64,000 bases of DNA, from contig DASTOJ010000005.1 in the NCBI GenBank assembly GCA_035762565.1, positions 1 to 64,000 on the forward strand. The letters run 5' to 3'. The position numbers and the translations under genes are program-made. Source of the DNA: AR5 sp035762565 (GTDB taxonomy: Bacteria > Methylomirabilota > Methylomirabilia > Rokubacteriales > CSP1-6). Shown one piece after another: positions 57,137-64,000 of this stretch (its first letter is position 1; each line of letters opens with the position of its first letter). Below the pieces are notes generated by a model that did not search any database, was not told the DNA's origin, and saw only the letters and a program-made list of their open reading frames with translations.

Positions 57137-58523
57137 GCGCTACCAGCACATCCACTTCGTGGGCATCGGCGGCATCGGCATGTCGGGGATCGCCGAGATC
57201 CTCCTCAACCTCGGCTATCGCGTGAGCGGCTCGGACCAGAAGCGGACCGAGACGATCGAGCGGCTGGAACAGCTCGGCGCCAAGATCTTCGTCGGCCACC
57301 AGCCCGGCCACGTCGAGGGCGTGCACGTGCTCGTGTACTCGTCGGCCGTCGCCGCCGACAACGTCGAGGTCCAGACCGCGCGCCAGCGCCAGATCCCGAT
57401 CATCGGCCGCGCCGAGATGCTGGCCGAGCTGATGCGGCTCAAGTACGGCATCGCGGTCGCCGGCACCCACGGCAAGACGACGACGACCTCGATGGTCGGC
57501 GCCGTGCTGGCCGAGGGGCGCCACGACCCCACGATCGTCGTGGGCGGCCGCGTGACCAACCTCGGCTCCAACGCCCGGCTCGGCCAGGGCGAGTTCCTGG
57601 TCGCCGAGGCCGACGAGTCGGACGGCTCGTTCCTCAAGCTGGCGCCGACGATCGCGGTGGTCACGACGATCGATGCCGAGCACCTCGATCACTGGGGCAG
57701 CCTGGAGGCGATCCGCGACGGGTTCCTGGCCTTCGTCAACAAGGTGCCGTTCTACGGCGCGGCCGTGCTCTGCCTGGACCAGTCCAACATCCAGCTGCTC
57801 CTGCCCCGCGTGGAGAAGCGAGTCATCACCTACGGGCTGGAGTCGAGCGCCGACCTCGTCGCCCGCCGGCCCGAGCTGCGCGGCATGACGAGCCGCTTCG
57901 AGGTCTGGCAGCGCGGCGCGCCGCTCGGCGAGTGCACTCTGCAGATCCCCGGGCGGCACAATGTCCTCAACGCGCTGGCGGCCATCGCGGTGGGGCTCGA
58001 CCTCGAGATTCCCTTCGCGACCATCCAGCAGGCGCTGGCCGGCTTCGCCGGGGTCCAGCGCCGCTTCCAGGTCCGCGGTACGGCCGCCGGCGTCACCGTG
58101 GTCGACGACTACGGCCACCATCCCGTGGAGATCCGCGCGACCCTGGCCGCCGCCAAGGCCGGGTTCGACAGCCGGGTCATCACGGTGTTCCAGCCCCACC
58201 GCTACAGCCGCACGCTGCACCTGCGCCAGGAATTCCTGACCGCGTTCAACCAGGCCGACGTGCTGATCGTCATGGATGTCTATCCGGCCGGCGAGGCGCC
58301 GATTCCCGGCGTCAGCGCCGCCGACCTCGCCGAGGGCATCCGTGCCCACGGACACCGCGACGTCACGTACCTCGGCAGCGATCGGGCGCGCATCGTCGAG
58401 CACGTCTGCGAGATCAGCCGGCCCGGGGACCTCGTGCTCACCCTGGGAGCCGGCGACGTCAGCCAGCTGGGGCCAGACATTCTGCGACGGCTCGAGGCCG
58501 AGTCGCCGAATGGGGGGACTTAA
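57129..58523 (+). CDS. murC: UDP-MurNAc:L-alanine ligase MurC
   Basis: 464 residues from ATG 57129, overlapping ftsW by eight bases. It has the N-terminal HFVGIGGIGMSGIAEIL, the ATP site VAGTHGKTTTTSMVGAVL, EADESDGSFLKLAP, DAEHLDHWGS and the C-terminal DDYGHHPVEIRATLAA and FQPHRYSRT. It performs the first amino acid addition to UDP-MurNAc. Confidence 0.98.
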   Translation: MYKRYQHIHFVGIGGIGMSGIAEILLNLGYRVSGSDQKRTETIERLEQLGAKIFVGHQPGHVEGVHVLVYSSAVAADNVEVQTARQRQIPIIGRAEMLAELMRLKYGIAVAGTHGKTTTTSMVGAVLAEGRHDPTIVVGGRVTNLGSNARLGQGEFLVAEADESDGSFLKLAPTIAVVTTIDAEHLDHWGSLEAIRDGFLAFVNKVPFYGAAVLCLDQSNIQLLLPRVEKRVITYGLESSADLVARRPELRGMTSRFEVWQRGAPLGECTLQIPGRHNVLNALAAIAVGLDLEIPFATIQQALAGFAGVQRRFQVRGTAAGVTVVDDYGHHPVEIRATLAAAKAGFDSRVITVFQPHRYSRTLHLRQEFLTAFNQADVLIVMDVYPAGEAPIPGVSAADLAEGIRAHGHRDVTYLGSDRARIVEHVCEISRPGDLVLTLGAGDVSQLGPDILRRLEAESPNGGT

Positions 58524-59402
58524 ATGCTAGGAGAGATCCGGGGGGAAGTCCGCTTCAAGGAGCCCCTGAGCTTCCACACCTCGCTGCGGATGGGCGGCTG
58601 CGCGGACATCTTCGTCGTGCCGCAGGACGTCGACGACATCCGCCACGCGCTCCTGTTCGCCGAGCGCGAGCAGCTGCCGGTCGCGGTGGTCGGAGGCGGC
58701 AACAACCTGCTCGTCCGCGACCGCGGCCTCCGCGGGGTCGTGCTCAAGCTGGAAGGCTGCCTCGGCCGCGCCGACTTCAACGGCGAGGAGGCGGTGGCCG
58801 GCGCCGGCGTGAGCCTGTCGTCGCTGATCCGGGAGGCGGCCGCGCTGAACCTGGGCGGCCTCGAGTGCCTGGTCGGCATCCCGGCCACGATCGGGGGCGC
58901 GCTGGCCATGAACGCCGGGACACCGGACGGCAGCATCGGCGATTTCGTGAGCGCCGTCTACTTCCTGTACCCGGACGGCTCCCTCGGCGAGTTCAAGCCC
59001 GGGGCCGGCGCGTTCACGTATCAGGCCTTCCACGCGCCGCCCGGCTCCGTCCTGGTCGGCTGTCGGCTGCAGCTGCACCGGCGCCCGCTGCCGGAGATCC
59101 AGAAGGACATCAAGGCGCGGCTCAAGGTGAAGAAGTCCACCCAGCCGCTCGCGCTGGCCTCCGCCGGTTGCGTGTGGAAGAACCCGCCGGGCGGGGTCGC
59201 GGCCCGGCTGATCGAGAAGGCGGGGCTCAAGAGCAAGCGGGTCAACGGCGCCGAGATCTCGTCCAAGCACGCCAACTTCATCGTCAACCGCGGCGGCGCG
59301 ATGGCGGCCGACGTGCTGGCGCTCATGGAGATGACCCGCGAGCGCGTGCACGCCCACGCCGGCGTGGTGCTCGAGCCCGAGATCAGGATCCTCGGTGAGT
59401 AG
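58524..59402 (+). CDS. murB: UDP-N-acetylenolpyruvoylglucosamine reductase MurB
   Basis: 292 residues from ATG directly after the murC stop. The FAD domain has SFHTSLRMGGCADIF and VVGGGNNLLVRDRGLRG, then LVGIPATIGGALAMNAG. The proton-donor segment reads ASAGCVWKNP; the usual residue is Ser (AGSxFKNP), so a Cys replaces it. SSKHANFIVN and the C-terminal LEPEIRILGE with catalytic Glu complete it. It reduces the enolpyruvyl group to give UDP-MurNAc. Confidence 0.95.
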   Translation: MLGEIRGEVRFKEPLSFHTSLRMGGCADIFVVPQDVDDIRHALLFAEREQLPVAVVGGGNNLLVRDRGLRGVVLKLEGCLGRADFNGEEAVAGAGVSLSSLIREAAALNLGGLECLVGIPATIGGALAMNAGTPDGSIGDFVSAVYFLYPDGSLGEFKPGAGAFTYQAFHAPPGSVLVGCRLQLHRRPLPEIQKDIKARLKVKKSTQPLALASAGCVWKNPPGGVAARLIEKAGLKSKRVNGAEISSKHANFIVNRGGAMAADVLALMEMTRERVHAHAGVVLEPEIRILGE

Positions 59403-60237
59403 AGGCCTGATCTCGCCCCGCGGCCGCCCGCTCGCGCTCGGCGATCTCGGCCAGCCGGCGACGGCGGTGACCGGGCAGCGGGTCGGCGCCCGGCCGCGAC
59501 CGCGTCATCCGGTCCGGTGGCGGCAGGGGCTGCGGGCGGCCGGGGTGGTCCTGGCCACCGTGGCGGTGGTGGCCGCGGCCGGCCACTGGGTGCTCACCAC
59601 TCCCCGCTTCGCGGTGGTGGCGGTCGAGGTGCGCGGAGCCTCGCGGGTGCCGGCGCCGCGGGTGCTGGAGGTGGCCGGCATCGTGCGCGGCACCAATCTC
59701 TGGCGGATCGATCCGGCGCAGGTCCGCGCGCGGCTGGAGGCCCTGCCGGAGATCCGGCGCGCCGACGTCGTGCGCGAGCTGCCCAACCGCGTGTCGATCG
59801 TGGTCGAGGAGCGCCGCCCCTTCACCCTCGTCCACGCCGCCCGCCTGCACTGGCTCGACGAGGACGGCCGCCTGCTGGGCGAGGAGCGCCACGCCGTCGC
59901 CACCGAGGTGCCGGTGATCAGCGGCCTCAGCGAGGACGAGCTGGCCACGATGCGCACCGCGCCCGGGCCCCGGGCCCGCGCCGCCATCGCGCTCATCCGC
60001 GCGCTGCTCCGCACGGGCAGCACGCTGGCCGGCGAGATCTCCGAGATCGACATGAGCCGGCCCGAGGGGCCGGTGCTCTACACGATCGACGGGGTCGAGG
60101 TGCGGCTGGGCAGCGAGGAGTGGGAGGAGCGGCTGGCCCGCCTGGAGGGCGTGCTGGCCCAGGTGGCGACCCAGGACGTGCACGGCGTCGACCTGAGATT
60201 CCGCGACCAGGTGGTGCTCAAGAAGGCGAGCCGATGA
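59395..60237 (+). CDS. ftsQ: cell division protein FtsQ
   Basis: 280 residues from a GTG overlapping murB. A basic cytoplasmic N terminus and one helix (GVVLATVAVVAAAGHWVL) lead to a POTRA domain (FAVVAVEVRGASRVPAPRVL, then GTNLWRIDPAQVRARLEALP, ADVVRELPNRVSIVVEERRP). The FtsQ/DivIB beta domain follows. It recruits FtsL and FtsB to the septum. Confidence 0.93.
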   Translation: MSRGLISPRGRPLALGDLGQPATAVTGQRVGARPRPRHPVRWRQGLRAAGVVLATVAVVAAAGHWVLTTPRFAVVAVEVRGASRVPAPRVLEVAGIVRGTNLWRIDPAQVRARLEALPEIRRADVVRELPNRVSIVVEERRPFTLVHAARLHWLDEDGRLLGEERHAVATEVPVISGLSEDELATMRTAPGPRARAAIALIRALLRTGSTLAGEISEIDMSRPEGPVLYTIDGVEVRLGSEEWEERLARLEGVLAQVATQDVHGVDLRFRDQVVLKKASR

Positions 60238-61481
60238 GGCGGGGCAAGGCGCCCGACCTCGTCGTCGGCCTCGACGTCGGCACCACCAAGATCTGCGCCG
60301 TGATCGGCCAGCAGCGGCGCGACGGCGGCCTCGACGTGGTCGGGGTCGGCAACGCGCCCTCCCGCGGCCTGCGCCGCGGCGTGGTGGTCAACATCGAGTC
60401 CACCGTGGAGGCGATCAAGCACGCGGTGGCCGAGGCCGAGCAGATGGCGGGCGCCGAGGTCGCGCGCGTCTACGCGGGCGTGGCCGGCGGCCACGTGCGC
60501 TCACTCAACAGCCGGGGCGTGGTGGCCGTGTCGGGCCGGGAGCGCGAGGTCACCGCGCTCGACGTGGAGCGCGCGGTGGAGGCCGCCCGCGCGATCAACG
60601 TGCCGCAGGACCGCGAGATCATCCACGTGCTGCCCCAGACGTTCATGGTCGACGATGCCGACGGCGTGCGGGAGCCGGTCGGCATGTCGGGTGTGCGGCT
60701 GGAGGTCGAGGTCCACATCGTCACCGCGGCCGTGACCTCGGTGCAGAACGTCGTGCGCTCGGTGAACCGGGCCGGCCTCGCCGTGCAGGACGTCGTGCTG
60801 GAGCCGATCGCCTCGGCCGAGGCGGTGCTGTTCGCCGACGAGAAGGAGCTGGGCATCGTCCTCATCGACATCGGCGGCGGCACCACCGACATGGCGCTCT
60901 TCCGCGACGGCGCCGTGTGGCACACTGCCGTGCTGCCGCTCGGGGGCGATCACATCACCAACGACGTGGCGGTGGGGTTGCGCACGCCCATGGCCGACGC
61001 CGAGAGCCTCAAGAAGCGCTACGGCTGCGCGCTCACCTCGATGGTGCCGGCCGAGGAGACCGTCGACGTGCCCTCGGTGGGCGGGCGCAAGCCGCGCCAG
61101 CTCTCGCGCCAGGTGCTGTCCGAGATCGTCCAGCCGCGGGTGGAGGAGATCTTCACGCTGGTCGCCCGCGACCTGACCAAGGCGGGCTTCCAGGGCGCCG
61201 CCACCGCCGGCGTCGTCGTCACCGGCGGCAGCTCGATCATGGAGGGTGTGCCCGAGCTGGCCGAGGCCGTGTTCGACCAGCCGGTGCGCCGGGGAGTGCC
61301 GGCCGACGTCGGCGGCCTCGCCGACGTCGTGCGCAGCCCCATCTACGCCACCGGGGTGGGGCTGGCCCTTTACGGCGCCCGGCGGCAGGCGAGCGGCGCC
61401 CCGGCCCTCGATCCCGACGACGGGGCGTTCCTGGCCCGGATCGGCCGGCGCCTGGCAGGGTGGTTCGGTGAAATTTTTTAG
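60234..61481 (+). CDS. ftsA: cell division protein FtsA
   Basis: 415 residues from ATG overlapping ftsQ. Actin-like fold: VVGLDVGTTKICAVIG (phosphate 1), a SHS2/1c domain, IVLIDIGGGTTDMALF (phosphate 2) and VVTGGSSIMEG (adenosine). The C-terminal amphipathic helix RRLAGWFGEIF anchors FtsZ to the membrane. Confidence 0.97.
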   Translation: MRRGKAPDLVVGLDVGTTKICAVIGQQRRDGGLDVVGVGNAPSRGLRRGVVVNIESTVEAIKHAVAEAEQMAGAEVARVYAGVAGGHVRSLNSRGVVAVSGREREVTALDVERAVEAARAINVPQDREIIHVLPQTFMVDDADGVREPVGMSGVRLEVEVHIVTAAVTSVQNVVRSVNRAGLAVQDVVLEPIASAEAVLFADEKELGIVLIDIGGGTTDMALFRDGAVWHTAVLPLGGDHITNDVAVGLRTPMADAESLKKRYGCALTSMVPAEETVDVPSVGGRKPRQLSRQVLSEIVQPRVEEIFTLVARDLTKAGFQGAATAGVVVTGGSSIMEGVPELAEAVFDQPVRRGVPADVGGLADVVRSPIYATGVGLALYGARRQASGAPALDPDDGAFLARIGRRLAGWFGEIF

Positions 61482-61608
61482 CAGGGGACGACCGATGGAG
61501 GGCGAGCGGCAGCCGCCACTGTTCGCGCCCGGCTCGGCGGCCGATGGCAAACTCCCACGCCCGCGGCGGACACGCCCGCAGGCCGCGCCCACGGAAGGAG
61601 TGGACTCG

Positions 61609-62781
61609 ATGGAGAAGGATCGGACACGGCGCCCGCTCTTCGAGCTCGAGCAGGTGCCGCCGGCGGCGAAGATCAAGGTCATCGGTCTCGGGGGCGGAGG
61701 CGGCAACGCCGTGAGCCGCATGATCTCGGCCGAGTTCACGGGGGTCGACTTCATCGTCGCCAACACGGACCTGCAGGCCCTGCGGGCGTCGCCGGCGCCG
61801 GTGAAGATCCAGCTCGGCGCCAAGCTCACCCAGGGACTCGGCGCCGGATCGAATCCGGACGTCGGGCGCGGCGCCGCGCTCGAAGACCCCGAGGAGATCA
61901 CGCGGCTCCTCGAGGGCGCCGACATGGTGTTCATCACCGCCGGGCTCGGCGGCGGCACCGGGACCGGGGCGGCCCCGGTGGTCGCCTCGCTGGCCAAGGA
62001 CCTCGGCATCCTCACCGTGGCGGTGGTCACGAAGCCGTTCACCTTCGAGGGCCGCAAGCGCCAGCTGCAGGCCGAGGCCGGGATGGACGCGCTCCGCGGC
62101 GTGGTCGACACGCTCATCGCGATCCCCAACCAGCGGCTGCTGTCCGTCGTGGACCGCGGCACGCCGCTGCTGGAAGCGTTCAAGGTGGCCGACTCGGTCC
62201 TGCAACAGGCGGTGCAGGGCATCTCCGACCTCATTCTCGTCCCCGGCCTCGTCAACCTCGACTTCGCCGACGTCCGCACCATCATGTCCGGCATGGGCAT
62301 GGCGATGATGGGCACCGGCGTGGGCAAGGGAGAGCACCGGGCCCTCGATGCGGCCCAGAAGGCCGTCGCCAGCCCGCTCCTGGACGACACGTCGATCGAG
62401 GGGGCCCGCGGCATCCTGATCAACTTCACGGGCGGGGCCGACCTGTCGATCCACGAGGTGGAGGAGGGGGCGCGCATCGTGCACGAGGCGGCCCACGAGG
62501 AAGCCAACATCATCTTCGGCGCCGTCATCGATCCGAGCCTGCACGACGAGGTCCGCATCACCGTCATCGCCACCGGCTTCGCCGAGCGCAAGCAGGAGAC
62601 GACGCCCACCAAGGTCGTGGACCTGCCGCGGGCCGCGCGCCCCGGCCAGGGCCAGCCCGGCGCCGGCGCCGCCGCGGCCTGGCGCCGGCGGCTCGCCGCC
62701 GACACCCGGGCCGAGACCGACGACCCGCTGGCCGACGCCGACTACGACGTGCCGGCGTTCCTTCGACGCCAGGCAGATTGA
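61609..62781 (+). CDS. ftsZ: cell division GTPase FtsZ
   Basis: 390 residues from ATG 61609, chosen for GGAAGGAG nine bases upstream and the usual N-terminal length; ATG 61495 (428 residues) with AGGGGA is the alternative. The tubulin-like signature is FITAGLGGGTGTGAAPVVA, with IKVIGLGGGGGNAVSRM and NTDLQALRAS. The C-terminal peptide YDVPAFLRRQ binds FtsA. It forms the septal ring. It is the last gene of the dcw cluster here. Confidence 0.97.
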   Translation: MEKDRTRRPLFELEQVPPAAKIKVIGLGGGGGNAVSRMISAEFTGVDFIVANTDLQALRASPAPVKIQLGAKLTQGLGAGSNPDVGRGAALEDPEEITRLLEGADMVFITAGLGGGTGTGAAPVVASLAKDLGILTVAVVTKPFTFEGRKRQLQAEAGMDALRGVVDTLIAIPNQRLLSVVDRGTPLLEAFKVADSVLQQAVQGISDLILVPGLVNLDFADVRTIMSGMGMAMMGTGVGKGEHRALDAAQKAVASPLLDDTSIEGARGILINFTGGADLSIHEVEEGARIVHEAAHEEANIIFGAVIDPSLHDEVRITVIATGFAERKQETTPTKVVDLPRAARPGQGQPGAGAAAAWRRRLAADTRAETDDPLADADYDVPAFLRRQAD

Positions 62782-62787
62782 TGACGC

Positions 62788-62868
62788 GGCCGGGGCGGCA
62801 CGGGAGGCAGGCTCCTTCGCTCAACACAGCATTGGCTCTGGGAGCCTGCCCCCCGCACCGCCCCGGCC
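62788..62868 (+). terminator. long hairpin after ftsZ
   Basis: GGCCGGGGCGG and GGCAGGCTCC on the left pair with GGGAGCCTGCC and CCGCCCCGGCC on the right, giving a two-part stem around a 24-base loop. It begins seven bases after the ftsZ stop. There is no T-tract, but this is the best candidate for the end of the dcw transcript. Confidence 0.6.
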
Positions 62869-62980
62869 TCCCCGCTCGGCCTCTCGTCGAGCACGCCCCC
62901 TCCCCGTAGTCGGGTCACCGCTCGGGCGCGGGCATCGCGAGAGTTGATTCGTCTCGTCGTGATTCCGTAGTCTCGGATCG

Positions 62981-63733
62981 ATGGGCACGCGACTGATTCC
63001 GCATGGCGAGCCGGTGCGGTATTTCACGTTCAGTGGGCTGGCGGCGCTGGGGTTGCCGCACGTGACGACCACGCGCAATTTCCCGGGTGTGACGTCGCCG
63101 GTGCAAGCGACGGGGCCGTTCGAGGCGGGCGCGCGCGAGGCGTTGCGCGAGCTGGGGCTGGACCTGGGACGTGTCGCCTACGCCCGGCAGGTGCACGGCG
63201 CGGAGGTGCTCCGCGCGCCCACGCGGGGCGGGTGGGCGGGCACGGGCGACGTGCTGGCCACGACGGAGCGCGGTCTGCCGCTGGCGATTTTCACCGCCGA
63301 CTGCCTGGCCGTCACGCTGTGGGACTCGATCGCGCGCGTGCTGGTCGCGGCCCACGTCGGTTGGCGGGGGACGGTGCGGGGCGCCACCCGGGCGGCCGTG
63401 CGCGCGGCGGTCGAGGCCGGCGCCCGCGCCGACCACCTGCACGCGGCCATCGCGCCGTCGATCGGGCCGTGCTGCTACGAGGTCGACGAGCCGGTGCTGC
63501 GCGACTTCGGCCAGGCCTTCGGCCGCCCGGCGCGCGCCTGGTTCCGTCCCGCGCGCGAGGGCCACGCGATGCTCGACCTGTGGACCGCCAACGAGACGCT
63601 GCTGGCTGAGGCCGGCGTCGATCCCGCCCGGGTGGAGAACCCGCGGCTGTGCACCGCCTGCCATCCCGACCTGCTCTACTCCTACCGGAAGGGCAACCGC
63701 GGCCGCCTCGTCACCGTCGCCGCGCTGCCGTAG
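62981..63733 (+). CDS. pgeF: peptidoglycan editing factor PgeF (YfiH, laccase-domain family)
   Basis: 250 residues from ATG 62981. Signatures of the family are YARQVHGAEVLRAP, FTADCLAVTLWD (Cys ligand), AAHVGWRGTVRG (His ligand) and SIGPCCYEVDE. The C terminus has NPRLCTACHPDLLYSYR. Enzymes of this group remove wrongly added residues from UDP-MurNAc-peptides, and some are purine or polyphenol oxidases. Its usual location beside ftsZ is conserved here. Confidence 0.93.
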   Translation: MGTRLIPHGEPVRYFTFSGLAALGLPHVTTTRNFPGVTSPVQATGPFEAGAREALRELGLDLGRVAYARQVHGAEVLRAPTRGGWAGTGDVLATTERGLPLAIFTADCLAVTLWDSIARVLVAAHVGWRGTVRGATRAAVRAAVEAGARADHLHAAIAPSIGPCCYEVDEPVLRDFGQAFGRPARAWFRPAREGHAMLDLWTANETLLAEAGVDPARVENPRLCTACHPDLLYSYRKGNRGRLVTVAALP

Positions 63734-63826
63734 TGCGGTCTACCAGCACCTATGCTTGCGTGACACGCAGGCAGCATCTACGCTTCGCATCTGCCGTGGG
63801 CGCGCTGAGGCCTTCCCATCACTCGC

Positions 63827-63855
63827 TTGACTCTCCTCCGGCCCCGTCCTACGGT
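63827..63855 (+). promoter_or_regulatory. candidate sigma-70 promoter
   Basis: TTGACT (63827-63832) and TACGGT (63850-63855) are 17 bases apart, 33 bases before the ATG at 63888. The rest of the gap 63734-63887 shows nothing recognisable. Confidence 0.5.
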
Positions 63856-63887
63856 CGCAACGTCCAGGTCTGCATCGGGAGGAGCCC

Positions 63888-64000
63888 ATGACGCTGCGGC
63901 CCTGCCCGTCGATCGTCGTGCTGGCTGTCGGCTACCTCTCGGTCGGCTCCGCTCCGGGTCCGGCCGTTCCACGGCACCCCACGCTCGACGGGTTCATTCA
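63888..64000 (+). CDS. exported protein, N-terminal fragment (3' truncated)
   Basis: 37 residues are visible before the window ends. The ATG is preceded by GGGAGGAG at 63877-63884. The start reads MTLRPCPSIVVLAVGYL, then SVGSAPGPAVP, a probable signal peptide with an Ala/Pro-rich cleavage region. No family can be assigned from so little. Confidence 0.6.
   Translation, partial: MTLRPCPSIVVLAVGYLSVGSAPGPAVPRHPTLDGFI

Noticed and set aside
61495..61608. ATG 61495 as the ftsZ start
   Set aside because: It would add 38 residues rich in Pro and Arg; the downstream ATG has the better ribosome binding site and gives the normal FtsZ N terminus. It remains possible.
63734..63825. A sigma-54 site before the last gene (AGCAC followed by TTGC)
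   Set aside because: The spacing is one base too long and the GG is missing; the TTGACT/TACGGT pair nearer the gene fits better.

Overview
The window is about 70% G+C, carries its genes back to back with many 1-11 base overlaps and uses many GTG starts. Gene content suggests an uncultivated soil or sediment bacterium. A fused three-part indolepyruvate:ferredoxin oxidoreductase, an acrylyl-CoA-reductase-like/enoyl-CoA hydratase fusion, a meso-DAP type mur cluster and sigma-54-type promoters would all suit Candidatus Rokubacteria or another Methylomirabilota lineage. That placement is an inference from gene style, not from a marker-gene tree.

1-10.6 kb: the end of a DUF2207 membrane protein, tRNA-Asp, a PepSY-type membrane protein, an overlapping set (multipass membrane protein, transglutaminase-like protein, macrodomain protein, then a HAD hydrolase), a PsiE-like protein, and on the minus strand dut with an unusual trypsin/rhodanese/cyclic-nucleotide-binding fusion. 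A ferritin-like/VIT1 iron protein and a cupin follow. 10.6-13.6 kb: a fluoride riboswitch with its expression-platform terminator, driving a cation:proton antiporter, a UspA protein, the fluoride channel CrcB and a DUF190 protein; a second DUF190 gene faces it. 13.6-19.7 kb (minus): remnants of HIT and class III cyclase genes around a Spy-like protein, then an M1 aminopeptidase, a DUF2877 protein and a gamma-glutamyltransferase.

19.7-25.5 kb: the most interesting locus, a compact lasso-type RiPP operon on the plus strand. It encodes a PqqD-like leader-recognition protein, an asparagine-synthetase-like macrolactam cyclase, a 51-residue precursor, an HPr-kinase-like protein, a PRMT-like methyltransferase and an NTP_transf_5 nucleotidyltransferase. 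The precursor has a perfect lasso leader motif. Its core has no acidic residue at ring positions 7-9, and no B2 leader peptidase or exporter is present. A sigma-70 promoter and a small hairpin over the first ribosome binding site precede the operon. Translation appears coupled onward into a short MetE-like methyltransferase and an MDR/enoyl-CoA hydratase fusion.

25.4-46.3 kb: metabolism and housekeeping (MetE-like, MDR/ECH fusion, NYN nuclease, receiver protein, thermonuclease, indolepyruvate oxidoreductase, ArfB, adenine deaminase, PHB-depolymerase-like esterase, DUF445, aldehyde dehydrogenase, amidase, pseudopilin-like, M48 protease), interspersed with two repeat families and gene remnants. 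46.4-62.9 kb: the dcw cell-division and peptidoglycan cluster mraZ-rsmH-ftsL-ftsI-murE-murF-mraY-murD-ftsW-murC-murB-ftsQ-ftsA-ftsZ, led by a sigma-70-like promoter and MraZ boxes; murG and ddl are absent. pgeF and the start of an exported protein close the window. Three small exported or membrane protein genes (8560, 35813, 44716) share GG-N10-GC sigma-54-type promoters.
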